This document shows positions 31,974-43,414 of a stretch of DNA of 64,000 nucleotides, in pieces. The stretch spans positions 252,390 through 316,389 of the forward strand of contig ML976700.1 of NCBI GenBank assembly GCA_010015655.1, read 5' to 3'. Position 1 is the stretch's first letter, and each line of letters begins with the position of its first letter. The notes under the pieces were generated by a model. That model had not been told where the DNA came from. It saw only the letters and a list, made by a program, of their open reading frames with translations, and searched no databases. Position numbers and translations under genes: made by a program. The stretch comes from Bimuria novae-zelandiae CBS 107.79 (lineage: Eukaryota; Ascomycota; Dothideomycetes; Pleosporales; Didymosphaeriaceae).

Positions 31974-33705
31974 TCAAATGACAAGCGCATCACTTACGCG
32001 ATACAAGACGAAGGTGATAGGAATGAAACAGGTTGCGACGCCTCCAAGAAGCGAGTTACCAGCACCAATATCAAGCTTTCCGAAGAATGTCCGAGCCTGA
32101 AGACCGTCAGTATGGCAACCTAGCAGAAAGGACGGGGATTTCAAACGTACAAACAGCGGAAAGCTTGCGCCAAAAGCTGCCCTGAAGAGAGCATTCCCTG
32201 CGAAGAATGACGCTGTCTCGCACGGATACGACATCGCGAGGTAATTGAACACGGAGTTGAACAGAGTGACGATGCCTGGAAGCAGATAGTATGTCAGTAA
32301 GAGGAATCCACGTCGAGCGAAGAATACAAAAAAGATATGAAGAAAGTACGTACCCATTCCGAAGAAGCTCGTGCCAATGATGGGCATAATCCAATGTACG
32401 CTCTCCCGTGCAGACCACCCGTACCAAAACAAGCAGACAGGAAAAGCAAGGCATCCAGCGAACGCAGGAGGCAGGAGCATCTCCGGCTTGAACCACGGAC
32501 TTGTAATGACCGGCGCGATCTTGACTAGTATCCAAATGAGTAGCAGAGGCGCTGTTATGATTAACCCAACAAAGATACCCAGGAAATCCAAGCCTTGTTC
32601 TCCGGAATCGAAGCCGTAGATCTCACCAAAGACAATGGGGAAGGAGTCGAACCAGATGAAGAGCACGCCGTAAAGCAGGCCTGTGTAGAGATCCATCAAC
32701 AGGACAACAGGCTCATCGAACGTCAACGTGAAGGTTCTCGCGAGTACTATCAGGTGGTCCTTTGTTGTGTGGTTGGCGGCATCTATTTCGCTTTGGCTTT
32801 TGAAGCGGTCGTTGCCGGCGAGTCGTCGCAGACGTTTTGCTCTCCTGTGTAGGATGTTCGCTGCGCTCGTCTCGGGCAGGAGAAGAAACATCGCTACTGC
32901 GACTAAGGAGCACAGCTATGTGACTGTATTAACTTCTCAGTACAAAGCTCTTGTGTATTATGCCCGGGGAGAAAGCTCACATATCCAAATCGTCCAAGAC
33001 CATCCCTTGACTGGAGCTACGTATCCACCGATTATGGGTCCGAAATGGGTCCCAAGACACCGAAAGAGCTCCACATGCAGATGTAGAACAGGATCTCCAT
33101 AGGAGCGTACATGTCGGCGATGGTTCCTCCGCCAGTTGCAAGGTATGGACTACCGAAGAAGCCTGTCAATATGCGGAAGACCAGGAGGGTGGCAATGTTC
33201 GGAGCGAAACGGACTCCAAGTTACAGGATTATGAACACTACAAGCGTCCAGAAGAAAATGCTGCTCCGACCGATGCTGGGAATTTCCGACAGTGGAGACC
33301 ACAGCATGGGACCTAATCCATAGCCACTGATCAGCCGCGTCAGGACGCGGCCTATAAACAAACAAGGAGCGGGATTGAACTCACACAGTGTACAGGGAAA
33401 GGCCCAGTGTCGCCACTGTTTCGCTCACACCAAAATCCGCCATGATGTCAGGCTCTCCGGGCACGTAGATGGAGCTACCGATATAGATACCGAAGTTGAG
33501 CACGAATATCTGCGACAAAGTCAAGAGCTTCCATTGGTTGGGTCAGTTCTGAGGATTCTAAAGGACTCGTAAGCAGTGGCATTTCAGGGTACAATGAGTT
33601 AGTAGGGCTTGCCTCCGGATCGTCTGGGCCATACCAGCCTACGAGCACGATGCTTTTTCCTCTAGGTGACCCTTAAATTGGCCCATCTTGAGGAGACGTC
33701 TCATG
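31974..33705 (-). pseudogene. MFS multidrug transporter (DHA1-like), decaying
   Basis: The order of motifs is that of DHA1 drug-proton antiporters: WYGPDDPE before TM1; IYIGSSIYVPG; GYGLGPMLWSPLSE; FRILTGFFGSPYLATGGGTI; GPIIGGYVAPVKGWSWTIW; and LLLPETSAANIL followed by an Arg-rich loop. The second half (32891-31974) is largely open with one intron. The first half is broken. Read on the minus strand there is a TGA at 33545-33543 where Trp is expected (EN-stop-PNQW), a TAA at 33223-33221, a one-base frameshift near 33055-33040, and further damage near the N-terminus (about 33660-33700). The TGA and TAA are changes C-to-T or G-to-A could produce. One N-terminal intron seems to need a GC donor (GAG/GCAAGC). 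The C-terminus after FVLYR also lacks the usual basic tail. The gene is nonfunctional as read. Confidence 0.82.
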
Positions 33706-34573
33706 CGAAATCAATCCAACACAGTGCTGTTTCTCCTGAGACTCAGTAGCTGATCCATTGTGTTCAACGGACGCATCCCAAAGCGACGGATCAATCTCAT
33801 CAGGGCACTAAAGCAATCTATTCCGGGAAACAAACCGGACAACCTGGCCAAAGAAGGTGGTGCGAACAAGATTTTCGGGAAGCATTGTGGAACGTTTGGA
33901 ATAAGTGGAATCTTACAGCGCGACCGTGCTGACTGTGAAAATCACTCCATTGAAGTAGCTGCAATTGGCTTACCGCAGTCATACCCTATGACACCATCCT
34001 AAATTCGGGGATAAAAGTAACTTGATCAAAATAACTAACCGTGTTCTATGTCTTTTTCTGTTTTTGCACTCTAGTTCGGGAATAGTGGGCGTAAACCCGA
34101 GGCACGGAGATAGCATCACTACACCAAGTTGCTGTGCCAGGATATCATGTTCATGAGTTTATAAGTGAATTGCATTGTTATGGTTTTATTGAAAGGACTA
34201 CTAATGCTTTAGTGAGAGGAGATGCTATGTGGAAGCGAACGAAGCGCACAGGTAGTGTGCTTGCCAGCGCCACACTACCTACCATAGGTAGGTAGAGCAA
34301 CCTCGCGATCCCGACTCTTCAGACTCCAAGTTTTCAGATGCTTGAGCTTGTCTTCCCTTCCACGATACCAGATCCTGGATAATGAACATATGACCCCTTG
34401 TTGTGATGAGAGCCTCCGAGTCAATGACACACCTTTCCACCTCATCAACCTAAGCCTTCCAGATAGCCAAAGGATGTGACTTGACGTGAAGGAGTAGCTA
34501 ATCGGAATGTAAACCCCTCAAATAGGTCTTTCAAGTACCGTTCACATGCTAAGAAACCGCGGGGAGCTGCCAT
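33706..34573. other. Intergenic, no gene supported
   Basis: Spacer between the MFS pseudogene and the F-box/2EXR-like gene. No coding content recognised. Confidence 0.45.
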
Positions 34574-35302
34574 CTAATAATGCATGTCCAGTGCCACATC
34601 GTGTTTGACAGTGTAACCCTTCAGGGTGAGCAAATCTTGTATAACATGTATCGGCTTGATGTTCGCCACCTCTAGATGTGTAACAATACCTCCCTCAAGC
34701 ACTAGAACCATCAACAAGGAGAACTCCTGATGAAGCTTCTTACGCTTGTGGATATCCAAGATGGCAGACGAGTCGCGCTGGAACTGGCTGTCCAGGTTGG
34801 TAGTGAGGACGGCCGGGACGAAGTACAGGGTCTTGATATGCACATCTCCAGGCGTGATTCCGAGTTTGAAGTGGTCGGTGGACATGTACTCTTCCAAAGT
34901 CATGATATGGCTCGGAATCTTCTGAAGTTCACGGAAGGCGTCTGTCTTCAACTCACCTACGCCTACCACTATTGTCTTGGTCGTGATTCCCGGGTAAACG
35001 ACACGGTACTCTGCGATTTCGTAAAGCGCGGCGACACATTCGCGAGCGAAGGGCAGATAGACCATGGTCGGATCGAGATAGTGCGGCTTCTCTTGTTGAA
35101 CGCTGTAAACGTTGACGGGGCTCGAGGACCAATTTGTCGCGGTGTTCTTCTCCGTGGTTTTGGCGTCGTTCCACATCCAGGAATAGACCAGGCCGCGAAG
35201 ATCCGGCGGGAGACGGGTGAGAAGAAGCCACCTGCACGACACATTAGCATCTACGCTGCCTCTTTGTCTGGGCAAACACTTGGTTACTTACTCGACTGCC
35301 AT
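34574..35302 (-). CDS. F-box/2EXR-like fungal protein, hypothetical
   Basis: Exon 1 is only 11 bp (35302-35292, MAVE). It joins across a GTAAGT...CAG intron to exon 2 (35231-34574), giving 222 aa. The N-terminus WLLLTRLPPDLRGLVYSWMW is the short helix (LPxxLRxxIY) that begins many expanded fungal F-box/2EXR-type families. Further on are YLDPTMVYLPFARECVAALY and EYMSTDHFKLGITP, which are echoed in the neighbouring broken gene at 35730. Function is unknown; in this type of family the N-terminal motif is thought to mediate protein interaction. It is divergently oriented from its paralogue, about 430 bp apart. Confidence 0.7.
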
Positions 35303-35729
35303 GGTGTACACGCGAGATCAATCTGCGGCTGGACTAGCTGAGTGCCCTCAATGTTCGACTTTGACGGTGTGGAGGTGCGGCGTCGTGGTGAACGACAGGG
35401 CGAAAGGGTTCACAAGGGCGACAGAGCTATAGCTACAGTGGAGAATAGTCGGGCCCCGCTGTGCTTTTCCGCTTCTTGCCAAGAGGGTGGGTGACCACGT
35501 TGGTTAAAAATAATATAGCGTGAGCGCGCGTGAGGTAGCAGTGCCGGCAGACGGAGGTTGAATGAAGCCGTATGATTAATTTTTCAAAATGTGAAATCGC
35601 CCACTGAATACGACCACACTGCAGACGAGCTAAGCACTTGAGGCTCGACACTCTCGACACTTCTCTCACTCTTCACACCACCATACACTTACTCGGCAAC
35701 ACATACCCCTAAGAGCCGCCACCACCATG

Positions 35730-36424
35730 CCGACCCAATACCCCTCACAATACGCATCCCACCCCTCCTCATAACTACCACTAATCCACCCAGCCTCCCC
35801 GCCCTATCCCTCGCCATCCTAACCCGCCTCCCCCGCGAACTCCGCGACAAAATCTACACTTACATCTTCGACCTCGCGCTCCCCCACCCTCCCACACCCA
35901 AACGCTGGCACACGCCCCTCCTCCCGCCCTCCCTCATCACGCCTACTTTCTTCTCTTGCCTCGACCCCACAATTGTGCCTTTAACCGTCGCCTGCGAAGC
36001 CCTCACCACACTCTACTCTACCTGCCAACACGACAACGTCCTCCCCTCCGTCCCCTCCCGCGCAATCCTCATCCCCGGACCCCGCTCCTACCTATAAACA
36101 TACCTCTCCACCGACGCTTTCAACCTCGGCATAACCCCCGCCTCCGTGCCCATGAAATCTCTCCGTCTAACCCTGCCCATCGCCGACGAGGACAACTCCG
36201 AGGCTATCTTCGACGACCTCTCAGTACTCCAGGATATCGCGGTGCGGAAGGATTTCAGTCTGCGCATTATTTACCCGCGACGTATGAATAAGGAGGGTTT
36301 TTTCTTTTATCGGCCGGTGAGGGGCGAGGGTGGGGTGCTGCATGTGTCGGGGCAGAGTTTTTTCGTGGATGAGGAGGAGACGAGGTGTGGGTTGATGAGG
36401 TGGATAAGGAGATTAAATATGTGA
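35730..36424 (+). pseudogene. Broken paralogue of the F-box/2EXR-like gene
   Basis: A plus-strand frame reads ILTRLPRELRDKIYTYIFDL, then FFSCLDPTIVPLTVACEALT, then TYLSTDAFNLGITPAS, then LRLTLPI, to a stop at 36424. It matches the neighbouring gene at three places in the same order. A TAA at about 36096-36098 interrupts it just before TYLSTDAF, and no in-frame ATG is found before the LPRELR motif. The upstream 350 bp are unusually C-rich on this strand. A missed first exon could supply a start, but the internal stop would remain. Confidence 0.65.
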
Positions 36425-37202
36425 GGCGTGTGTTTCGGGTGTGTTGTGTTTGAGGTCTGATGCTGAGGGGACGGATTCCTGGGTGCCATTATTCGGTTTT
36501 GGAAGGCGTATTTTAGTGGATAGTTGGGTAGATTCATCCGGAGAGTTACAGAAGTGTGTAGTGGGAGGCCTGTTCTTCGGGGCCATTATTTGGGCCTGCA
36601 GGCTTAAGGTCGGCGTCGACTGGTGCTTGTTAGTCTACAACGTGTGACGAGAACAACAAAGCACAGAGGCATATGACGGTAAACAATTTGAGCTGTATAG
36701 CTACACACGCGTAATCCGCATCCTAATCTCAGAAAGGCCGTTAGGCACGCACCAACGTCCATCAACCAAAGGCATTCATTGCCATACCACAACCGCTGAA
36801 CGTGAGTGTACATGAAGAAGGTAAATCTCGCTACGCCGCGTCATGGCATCCATGATCCCTGGACCCAACGCATTGAACGCAAGGAGACAAGTGATGGCCA
36901 ATTCGGTGTACGAGGTAAACAACCTGGGAACGAGATTCCGCGTGAAAGTACATGTCGTCATCTAGACATTGAACGTCAAGCCGGAACGCCGATTCCTACC
37001 CGGATACGCCAAAGTAGACAAGGCCATGACGGAGTGCAAAGACTGCGGCAGGGACCATATTTTGATATTAGGACTCATGACTGATGTCCTGACCAATCGA
37101 ATAACATCGAATAAACTGGCTGGAAGCTGCAATGAGCGGGTGTCTCGTGGGAGAGCGCGTCGCAGTGCTACTCACAAACGCAAGAGGGACATGGCGAAGA
37201 GG
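36425..37202. other. Intergenic, no gene supported
   Basis: 3' flanks of the broken F-box-like gene and of the endosulfine gene, which converge here. No recognisable coding sequence. Confidence 0.45.
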
Positions 37203-37776
37203 CTATGTCTGTGTACCGTTCTCCCTGCGCTCGTCGTTCTCAAAGTCTTCAGCCGACGTTTCCCGGTTGAGGCTTGTCTCGCGGTGCAGGAAGGTGTGCT
37301 CTTTGACCGGGCTGCCGCTGGTGAGGCCCTTGTCTTGACCGTTGTGGTTTCCGTTCTGTCCGTTGTGTGCGGGAGGGGCGATATGCGGGATCTTCTCAGG
37401 CACGGGGTGCTCGCGGCCGATGGACGTGACGCCGATGTCTGAAGCCTTGCCGGCCTTGGAGAGGGCGTAGTCGCCGCTGTCGAAGTACTTGCGTTCCTGC
37501 GGGGTGGCTGTCAGCGGGAGGAAGCGGGTAGTTTCGCGAAAGCGCTCCATACCTTCAGCTTGTTCTGCAACAGGTCCTTCTTGTTGGGCAGCTTTCCGTA
37601 GAGGCGGAAGAGCTTCGCCTCCTCCGGGGAGAGCTTCTGTGTCATCGTGTTAACAATTGGGTCTTCTGGCTACGCTGCAGCATGGGAAATAGCCCCTATA
37701 GCTAGAGAGGGGATGCGCAAGGGGTGCGCGTGTGACGTACGCTGATGTCCACTTTGTTCTGCTGGTGCGGGTTCAT
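37203..37776 (-). CDS. igo1: Endosulfine/ARPP-19 family protein (Igo1-like)
   Basis: A small, disordered inhibitor of PP2A-B55 that acts when phosphorylated by Rim15/Greatwall kinase. In yeast it promotes entry into quiescence and stabilises mRNAs. Exons 37776-37741, 37669-37553 and 37496-37203 give 148 aa. Family core: LSPEEAKLFRLYGKLPNKKD, then RKYFDSGDYALSKAG, whose Ser58 in FDSGDY is the Greatwall/Rim15 site. The start MNPHQQNKVDIS is typical. The first intron ends at TAG (37670), five bases after a CAG that would create an early stop, so acceptor choice matters. The Asn/Gly/Gln-rich tail is variable in the family. Confidence 0.95.
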
Positions 37777-39054
37777 GGTGGGCTGTGATCTGCGGGGAGC
37801 AGTGGACGCGGAATGTAGATGACGTGGGTGGTGCGGACGAAGCGGCAGGCGGTGTTGTGTTTATACTTTCTCTGCGGTCGCCAGGGAGAGGAGAAATTCG
37901 TAGACTGCTGTGGCTGTTGTTGGGCTGCTGGGACAGGGACAAGGGCAGGGACAATAATGTGTCGTCGCTATGGGCTCCGAGCGCGGCACCGGCGTGCGAT
38001 TGGGCGAGTGGATTGTGGCCGTTGGGTGCTGTTGCCTGCCAGCTCAGACAGACGGCGCGATGACTCCTGCGTTCCAGAAGTGCTAGTGGCGTGGACTGTC
38101 GTGGTTGATTGCGAAGCTTGAAAGCCGTTGTTCCTTCAAAGACCCCTCCAAGGTTCGCAGTCGATAAGATCGCCCGAGGTTCCGATAAGTCGGGCCGTAC
38201 CCCAGTGCGTATCGTACGGCGATGGTGGAGCTCTACAGGTAGAAACAATACATTAATTATTGAATGAATTGTGCAGTCGAAACAGTACTCACCGTGTGGT
38301 AAAAGGTCGATGGTGGACAAGTTCCAGACGTGCAAAAGGAAGCAGGGACGTGCTGGAGCGATGGAGGAGGGGTAACGCAGTAATATGTTGAAGCCAATGG
38401 GCCGCCGGCAGCAGCAATGGTCACGCTATTGCTTATTCTGCCTGGTAATTCACTCACGGATGCAAGTCGGGCACGAATGTGACCGTGGGAGGCTTTAAGC
38501 TTTGTGCGGACGGCAGACGGCGGCGATTTTCGTAGCATTGCCGTACAAAGGCACCACTCAATCCACTCCCACGTCACGCGTACTCATCCATTCCAAGTTC
38601 TGCTCAAGGATCGACAGGGTCGCTCGATTTTGTGTGTACGTACTTCCAACTATTCCGCAAAAGCATGCGTCGGCGAGGCTTCACACCAGCATCACGAGAC
38701 ATTCACTGTTCAATGTGATACAAATTGTTGTACAACCTCAGCATTTTCTATCATTCTCGCTCGCGCGGAGCTCGTCCGGTAAGCAGCACTGGTCCACTAG
38801 CTACCAGCTTGCAACACTGGCTATCGCGTGGCCATAAGCTGCCCTGCGCATCATTACTGCACGCCTAGTAGCACGACCGAAGAGGAGCCTGTAGTTGTGC
38901 TGCACAAGCCGCCGGAGTAGTCACATCCAAGGTTGATCTAACCGCTCGTAGAAGAGCCGTCCCTCGCGCCATTGGCCAATTGCTTGCGTAGCGTGCAGCT
39001 GACTCCCACATCGAGAAAAGGCACGACGGCGCCTGATTGCGCATTCCATTCCCC
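37777..39054. other. Divergent promoter region of igo1 and sfm1
   Basis: 1.28 kb separates the divergent starts of igo1 (minus) and sfm1 (plus). Open frames here have no recognisable content. It probably holds both 5' UTRs and promoters; no specific site could be assigned. Confidence 0.5.
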
Positions 39055-39930
39055 ATGGCAGACGTCAACTCTCCGCCGGGCAAGACCTTTGTGGTCGAGC
39101 ACTTGGACCCAGAGCTCGAGGCGTGGTCATCGTTGGAGTATGCCGCCATTGCTTCCGAGTGTTATGCGACCAAAGCACAATTTTTACTGTCTTCAGTCCC
39201 CACTTCACTGAAGCTCCCGGCCAATCTTCAGCAAGCAAAGGGGCTCAATGTCGAAACGAGAGGTATTGAAGAAATCTATGCCGACAAAAAGGACAAGGTG
39301 TGCCTGCTCGACCCATCAGCGTCCAAGGATCTTGGCCCAGAAGATGGTGATGCCTTCGACATCTTCCTATTTGGCGGTATTCTTGGTAAGTGTGCAGCTG
39401 TCTCAATTTTTGATTATCAAGACTGCGATCGAATAGAACTGACCATGAAAAGGGGACGATCCACCTCGAGGTAAGTACTGCCGCGTGGGCAGGCGCGACC
39501 TTGCCACAAGTCTGCTGACACAGTTTGGTCGCAGATCGGACCTCTGAGCTGCGTAAGAAAGGTTACCAAGGCCGCCGCCTAGGGCCTATCCAAATGACAA
39601 CCGACACGGCTGTGCGCGTTACTCGAATGGTGGTCCAGGATAGAAGTATGGCTCGCGTGTTTGGAAGCTTTCCCACGTCCTAACGCGGCGTAGTTCCTGT
39701 CGACAAGATCCCTTATCTCGACCATCCTGAGCTGCAGATAAATAAGAACGAGAGCACACAAATGCCTTTCCGATACGTCAAAGGCCAAGACGGACGGCCA
39801 ATCATGCCAGAGGTAGTAGACATGCGTCCCATTCGTATGCGTCGGCCTGATTCAATGCTGATTCAAGCTATAGGGTATGGTCGATTTGATAGTCAAAGAT
39901 TCCGAAAAAGGACTTGGTGATCTCTTGTGA
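39055..39930 (+). CDS. sfm1: SPOUT protein-arginine methyltransferase Sfm1-like
   Basis: A SAM-dependent SPOUT-fold methyltransferase. Yeast Sfm1 methylates an arginine of ribosomal protein Rps3. Exons 39055-39385, 39453-39470 (18 bp), 39535-39645, 39694-39812 and 39874-39930 give 211 aa. Motifs: FVVEHLDPELEAWSSLEY at the N-terminus; DIFLFGGILGDDPPRDRTSE (the GGILGDDPPRDRT signature spans three exons); RRLGPIQMTTDTAVRVT; and KIPYLDHPEL followed by MPFRYVK in the C-terminal knot region. The start at 39055 (MADVNSP) is the first ATG in frame. Short exons fragment the gene in unspliced translation. Confidence 0.95.
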
Positions 39931-40966
39931 GGCTTCTGCTGGCAGTAGCTGGTTCCCTGAACAGGTGCTCTGAGGCAACCTTGGAATGTTGCGAGGCAGC
40001 AGTTTGCGCCACTGTGGCACTCAGTCTTCGACGGCATATGGACGGCACCCGTTTGGGAAGGTTCGTTGGGATGTTTTAGTCAAAAGGGTCCTGTGTGTGA
40101 TGAATGAGCACGAGGGGATTTGAAGCCGTTAGCGGACGGTGACCGAAAAGGAGCAATAGCGCGTCAGTCAGCCCCAAGCTATTTTGCGAAAGACAGATAC
40201 GGAAATAGAAGAAGTATCCCGATGAAGATTTTGCTACCTATCATTTTAGTCGATGAGTCTTTGAAGGTTGCAGGGTATGTAGGTATTTGCAACTGTAGTG
40301 CGTGATGCCAGGCTCCGTTCAACCATGGATCCAGCTGCGCTCCAGCTGCGCACACGGGGAATCATGAACTGTTGATAGCCGGGAGATGACACTTGGATCT
40401 TCAGGACAGTCGCTCCAAACGGTGAGTTGTTACAGCCGTGAAAGGCAGTCGGATGCTTCAACGTGGTTTGAGGTGAGCGGCGGAGCGATGGGCTGCCGAA
40501 GGCGCGAGCCACTCATTGGCCGACCATGGGCTCCAGGCGCTTCCAACAGGTCGTCGAGGAGAGCATCCCGCCGTCTGCAGTGCGAAGATCACGCCCTTGT
40601 CCATCTATGATCTTGTAGTCCTATACTTATCCGTCTTTCCTTCGCGCGCAGTCATCGTCTGCCCACATCCTCCGACCGACCTAGTCTCGGCACTGTTCGC
40701 GTGCCATCATCCAGGGCCACCGTCCCGCTCCGCCTCAGCCCACCCCTGCAGCCTCGTAAGCTCCGGCTCCGGGGACACCTATTCCCTTTCATTCCCGCGC
40801 TCGATCGCATCTCCAGTCAACAACTTTGCGACGTATTAGATCACACGCTCTTTGAGTGCCCGCACTTCACGTACCACATCTGGTGTGCCTCAGCTGCCCC
40901 GCGAGAAATCCATGAGATAGCGACATCTTCCACCCACTGCTCAGCTGGCGCTTAGCACACCTCATC
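39931..40966. other. Intergenic, no gene supported
   Basis: 3' flank of sfm1 and 5' region of kex1. Some open frames exist (for example 40516-40839) but they are Pro/Ser-rich chance translations without domains. Confidence 0.45.
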
Positions 40967-43007
40967 ATGCTCCTCACAACCGCGCCGTCGCGCTGGCGGA
41001 CAGCGCTCCTGGGCGGTCTGCTGGCCTCGCTATCATGGCTGCCAGGAAGCGCCGCAAAAGAGAAGACGCAGGCCGACTACTTCATACATTCGCTGCCAGG
41101 AGCACCGGAGCCGCTATTGAAGATGCATGCAGGGTAAGACAGACCAACCTGAGATTGAGAGCAAAAGGTGGCTGATACGACCCCAGACACGTCGAAGTCG
41201 ATGCGGAGCACAACGGCAACCTGTTCTTTTGGCACTACCAGAATCGCCACATTGCAAACAAGCAGCGGACAGTGATATGGCTCAACGGTGGCCCCGGCTG
41301 CAGCAGCATGGACGGTGCTCTGATGGAGATTGGCCCATACCGCGTGAGAGAGGGCGGCAAACTGGAGTACAACAACGGCTCGTGGGATGAGTTCGCGAAC
41401 CTACTGTTTGTGGACCAGCCAGTTGGCACTGGGTTCAGCTACGTGAACACGGACAGTTATCTGACGGAGCTTGACCAGATGGCGGATCATTTTTTGATCT
41501 TCCTCGAAAAGTGGTTTGCGCTCTTCCCAGAGTATGAGCACGACGACGTAGGTTCCTGTCAAGACCATCGTATGCGCATAAAAACTTACAAGTATAGCTC
41601 TACATCGCTGGAGAATCGTACGCCGGCCAGCACATTCCGTACATCTCACGCGCGATCCTCGAGCGCAACAAAAAAGGACCCAAGTACGCGTGGAATCTGA
41701 GAGGAATTCTCATAGGTAACGGTTGGATTTCGCCCGTCGACCATTACCTATCGTACCTCCCGTTTGCGTATGAAACAGGCCTCTTGCAAGGTGGTACGCC
41801 CGAAGCAAAACGTGTCGAGGCGCTGCAGTCCAAGTGTGTCAAGCTACTGAACGATGGAGCGATGAACGAAGTGGATAACCCGCAGTGCGAGTCGATTATG
41901 AGCACAATCCTGCAAGAGACGAAGAACAAGGGAGGCGATCCTAGACAAGAATGCGTCAACATGTACGACATCCGCCTTCGGGACGACTCTTCGTGCGGGA
42001 TGAACTGGCCTCCGGATCTTTCCTCTGTTACACCCTGGTTGCGCCAACAGGATGTGATTTCTGCGCTTCACATCAATCCTGATAAAAAGACTGGCTGGAC
42101 GGAATGCAACGGTGCAGTTTCTGGGCACTTCCGTGCCAAAAATAGCAAGCCTTCCATCAGTTTCCTACCCGAAATCATGGAACAGATCCCGGTTGTCCTG
42201 TTCTCCGGAGACCAGGATCTTATTTGCAATCATTTGGGCACAGAGAGTATGATTGACAAGATGTCTTGGAGTGGTGGAAAGGGTTTCGAAATTTCACCGG
42301 GAGTCGTGGCACCCAAGCAGGACTGGTTGTTCGAGGGTGAACCAGCGGGCATCTACCAGGAGGCCAGAAACCTTACCTACGTCGTATTCTACAACTCTAG
42401 CCACATGGTTCCTTTCGATTATCCTAGGCGCACTCGCGATATGCTCGACCGATTCCTCGGTGTGGATATTAGCTTTGTCGGCGGTGCCCCGTCCGAGAGT
42501 CTAATTGATGGCGAAAAGGGGCCGCTGGTAAGTGTGGGCGGCCACCCGAATTCCACCAAGGCGGAGGAAGACAAGACGAAGGAACTGAAGGAGGCCGAAT
42601 GGAAGGCTTACTACCGGTCCGGAGAGGTTGCTCTGGTGGTCGTGATTATTCTCGCGGGTGCCTTTGGATTCTTCATCTGGCGCGACCGCCGCCGACGAGC
42701 TGCGAGCAGCTACAAAGGTGTGGACGGAGACGAAGGTCGCGAATCACTCATCATGGGTATGGGCCTCGACAATTTCCGCCGACGAGAACGTAGACGGGAT
42801 GTCGAAGCGGCCGATTTTGATGAGCGGGAACTTGATGATCTGGACGATGAGTCAAAGAAGCCATTAAATGGACACGCTAATGCTAGGGGCGAGAAAGAAA
42901 GGATTCCACAAAATGATTCCACGTTCAGCCTGGGAGGGGCCAGTAGCGACGGAGAGGGCAGTGGAAGCGAGAGGGATCGCAGAATGGCTACGAGGGAAAA
43001 GTCGTGA
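40967..43007 (+). CDS. kex1: Pheromone-processing carboxypeptidase Kex1
   Basis: A Golgi type I membrane serine carboxypeptidase (S10) that trims C-terminal Lys/Arg left by Kex2 cleavage. Exons 40967-41133, 41187-41547 and 41598-43007 give 645 aa. It has an N-terminal signal sequence (hydrophobic [13 protein letters not shown]), [13 protein letters not shown], and the oxyanion/active-site region. The catalytic triad is Ser183 (GESYAG), Asp383 (GDQDLICN) and His445 (SSHMVPFD). A single membrane span near the C-terminus ([18 protein letters not shown]) is followed by RDRRRR and a long acidic cytosolic tail, as expected for Golgi retention. rad52 follows on the same strand about 410 bp downstream. 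It would act on precursors such as the repeat protein at 53979. Confidence 0.97.
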
Positions 43008-43414
43008 TGGTGATGGGATTTCTCAATTTGATTTCCGTCTATCATTATGGGCTCTGTATAATCCAGAGCGCATTGGGTTACATTTTCAGCGCGGCAAGCA
43101 TTTTGAGGCGTTCATGTTTTAGAGTTGGTACTATTAGGGTGCAATGGATAAGAGGAACTGTACAAAACAGGAATTGCAATTACCTCCAAGTGTTGATCTG
43201 CATGTACTCCACTCGAGAATAATCATTCGAGATGCTCCCGGTGAAATGCTGCTGTTGTCTACGCGCTACATATAGAACTGCCATCAGCGGGGCAGCAGCA
43301 CGTGACCAGGCGCGTTGGCGCCTTCCGTCTTGTAGCGCGCCCGCGTCATTAGCCACCAACCCTCGACCTTCACAATTAATACTCCCATGCCCGCGCCCTC
43401 CTAAAGTTGTGATA

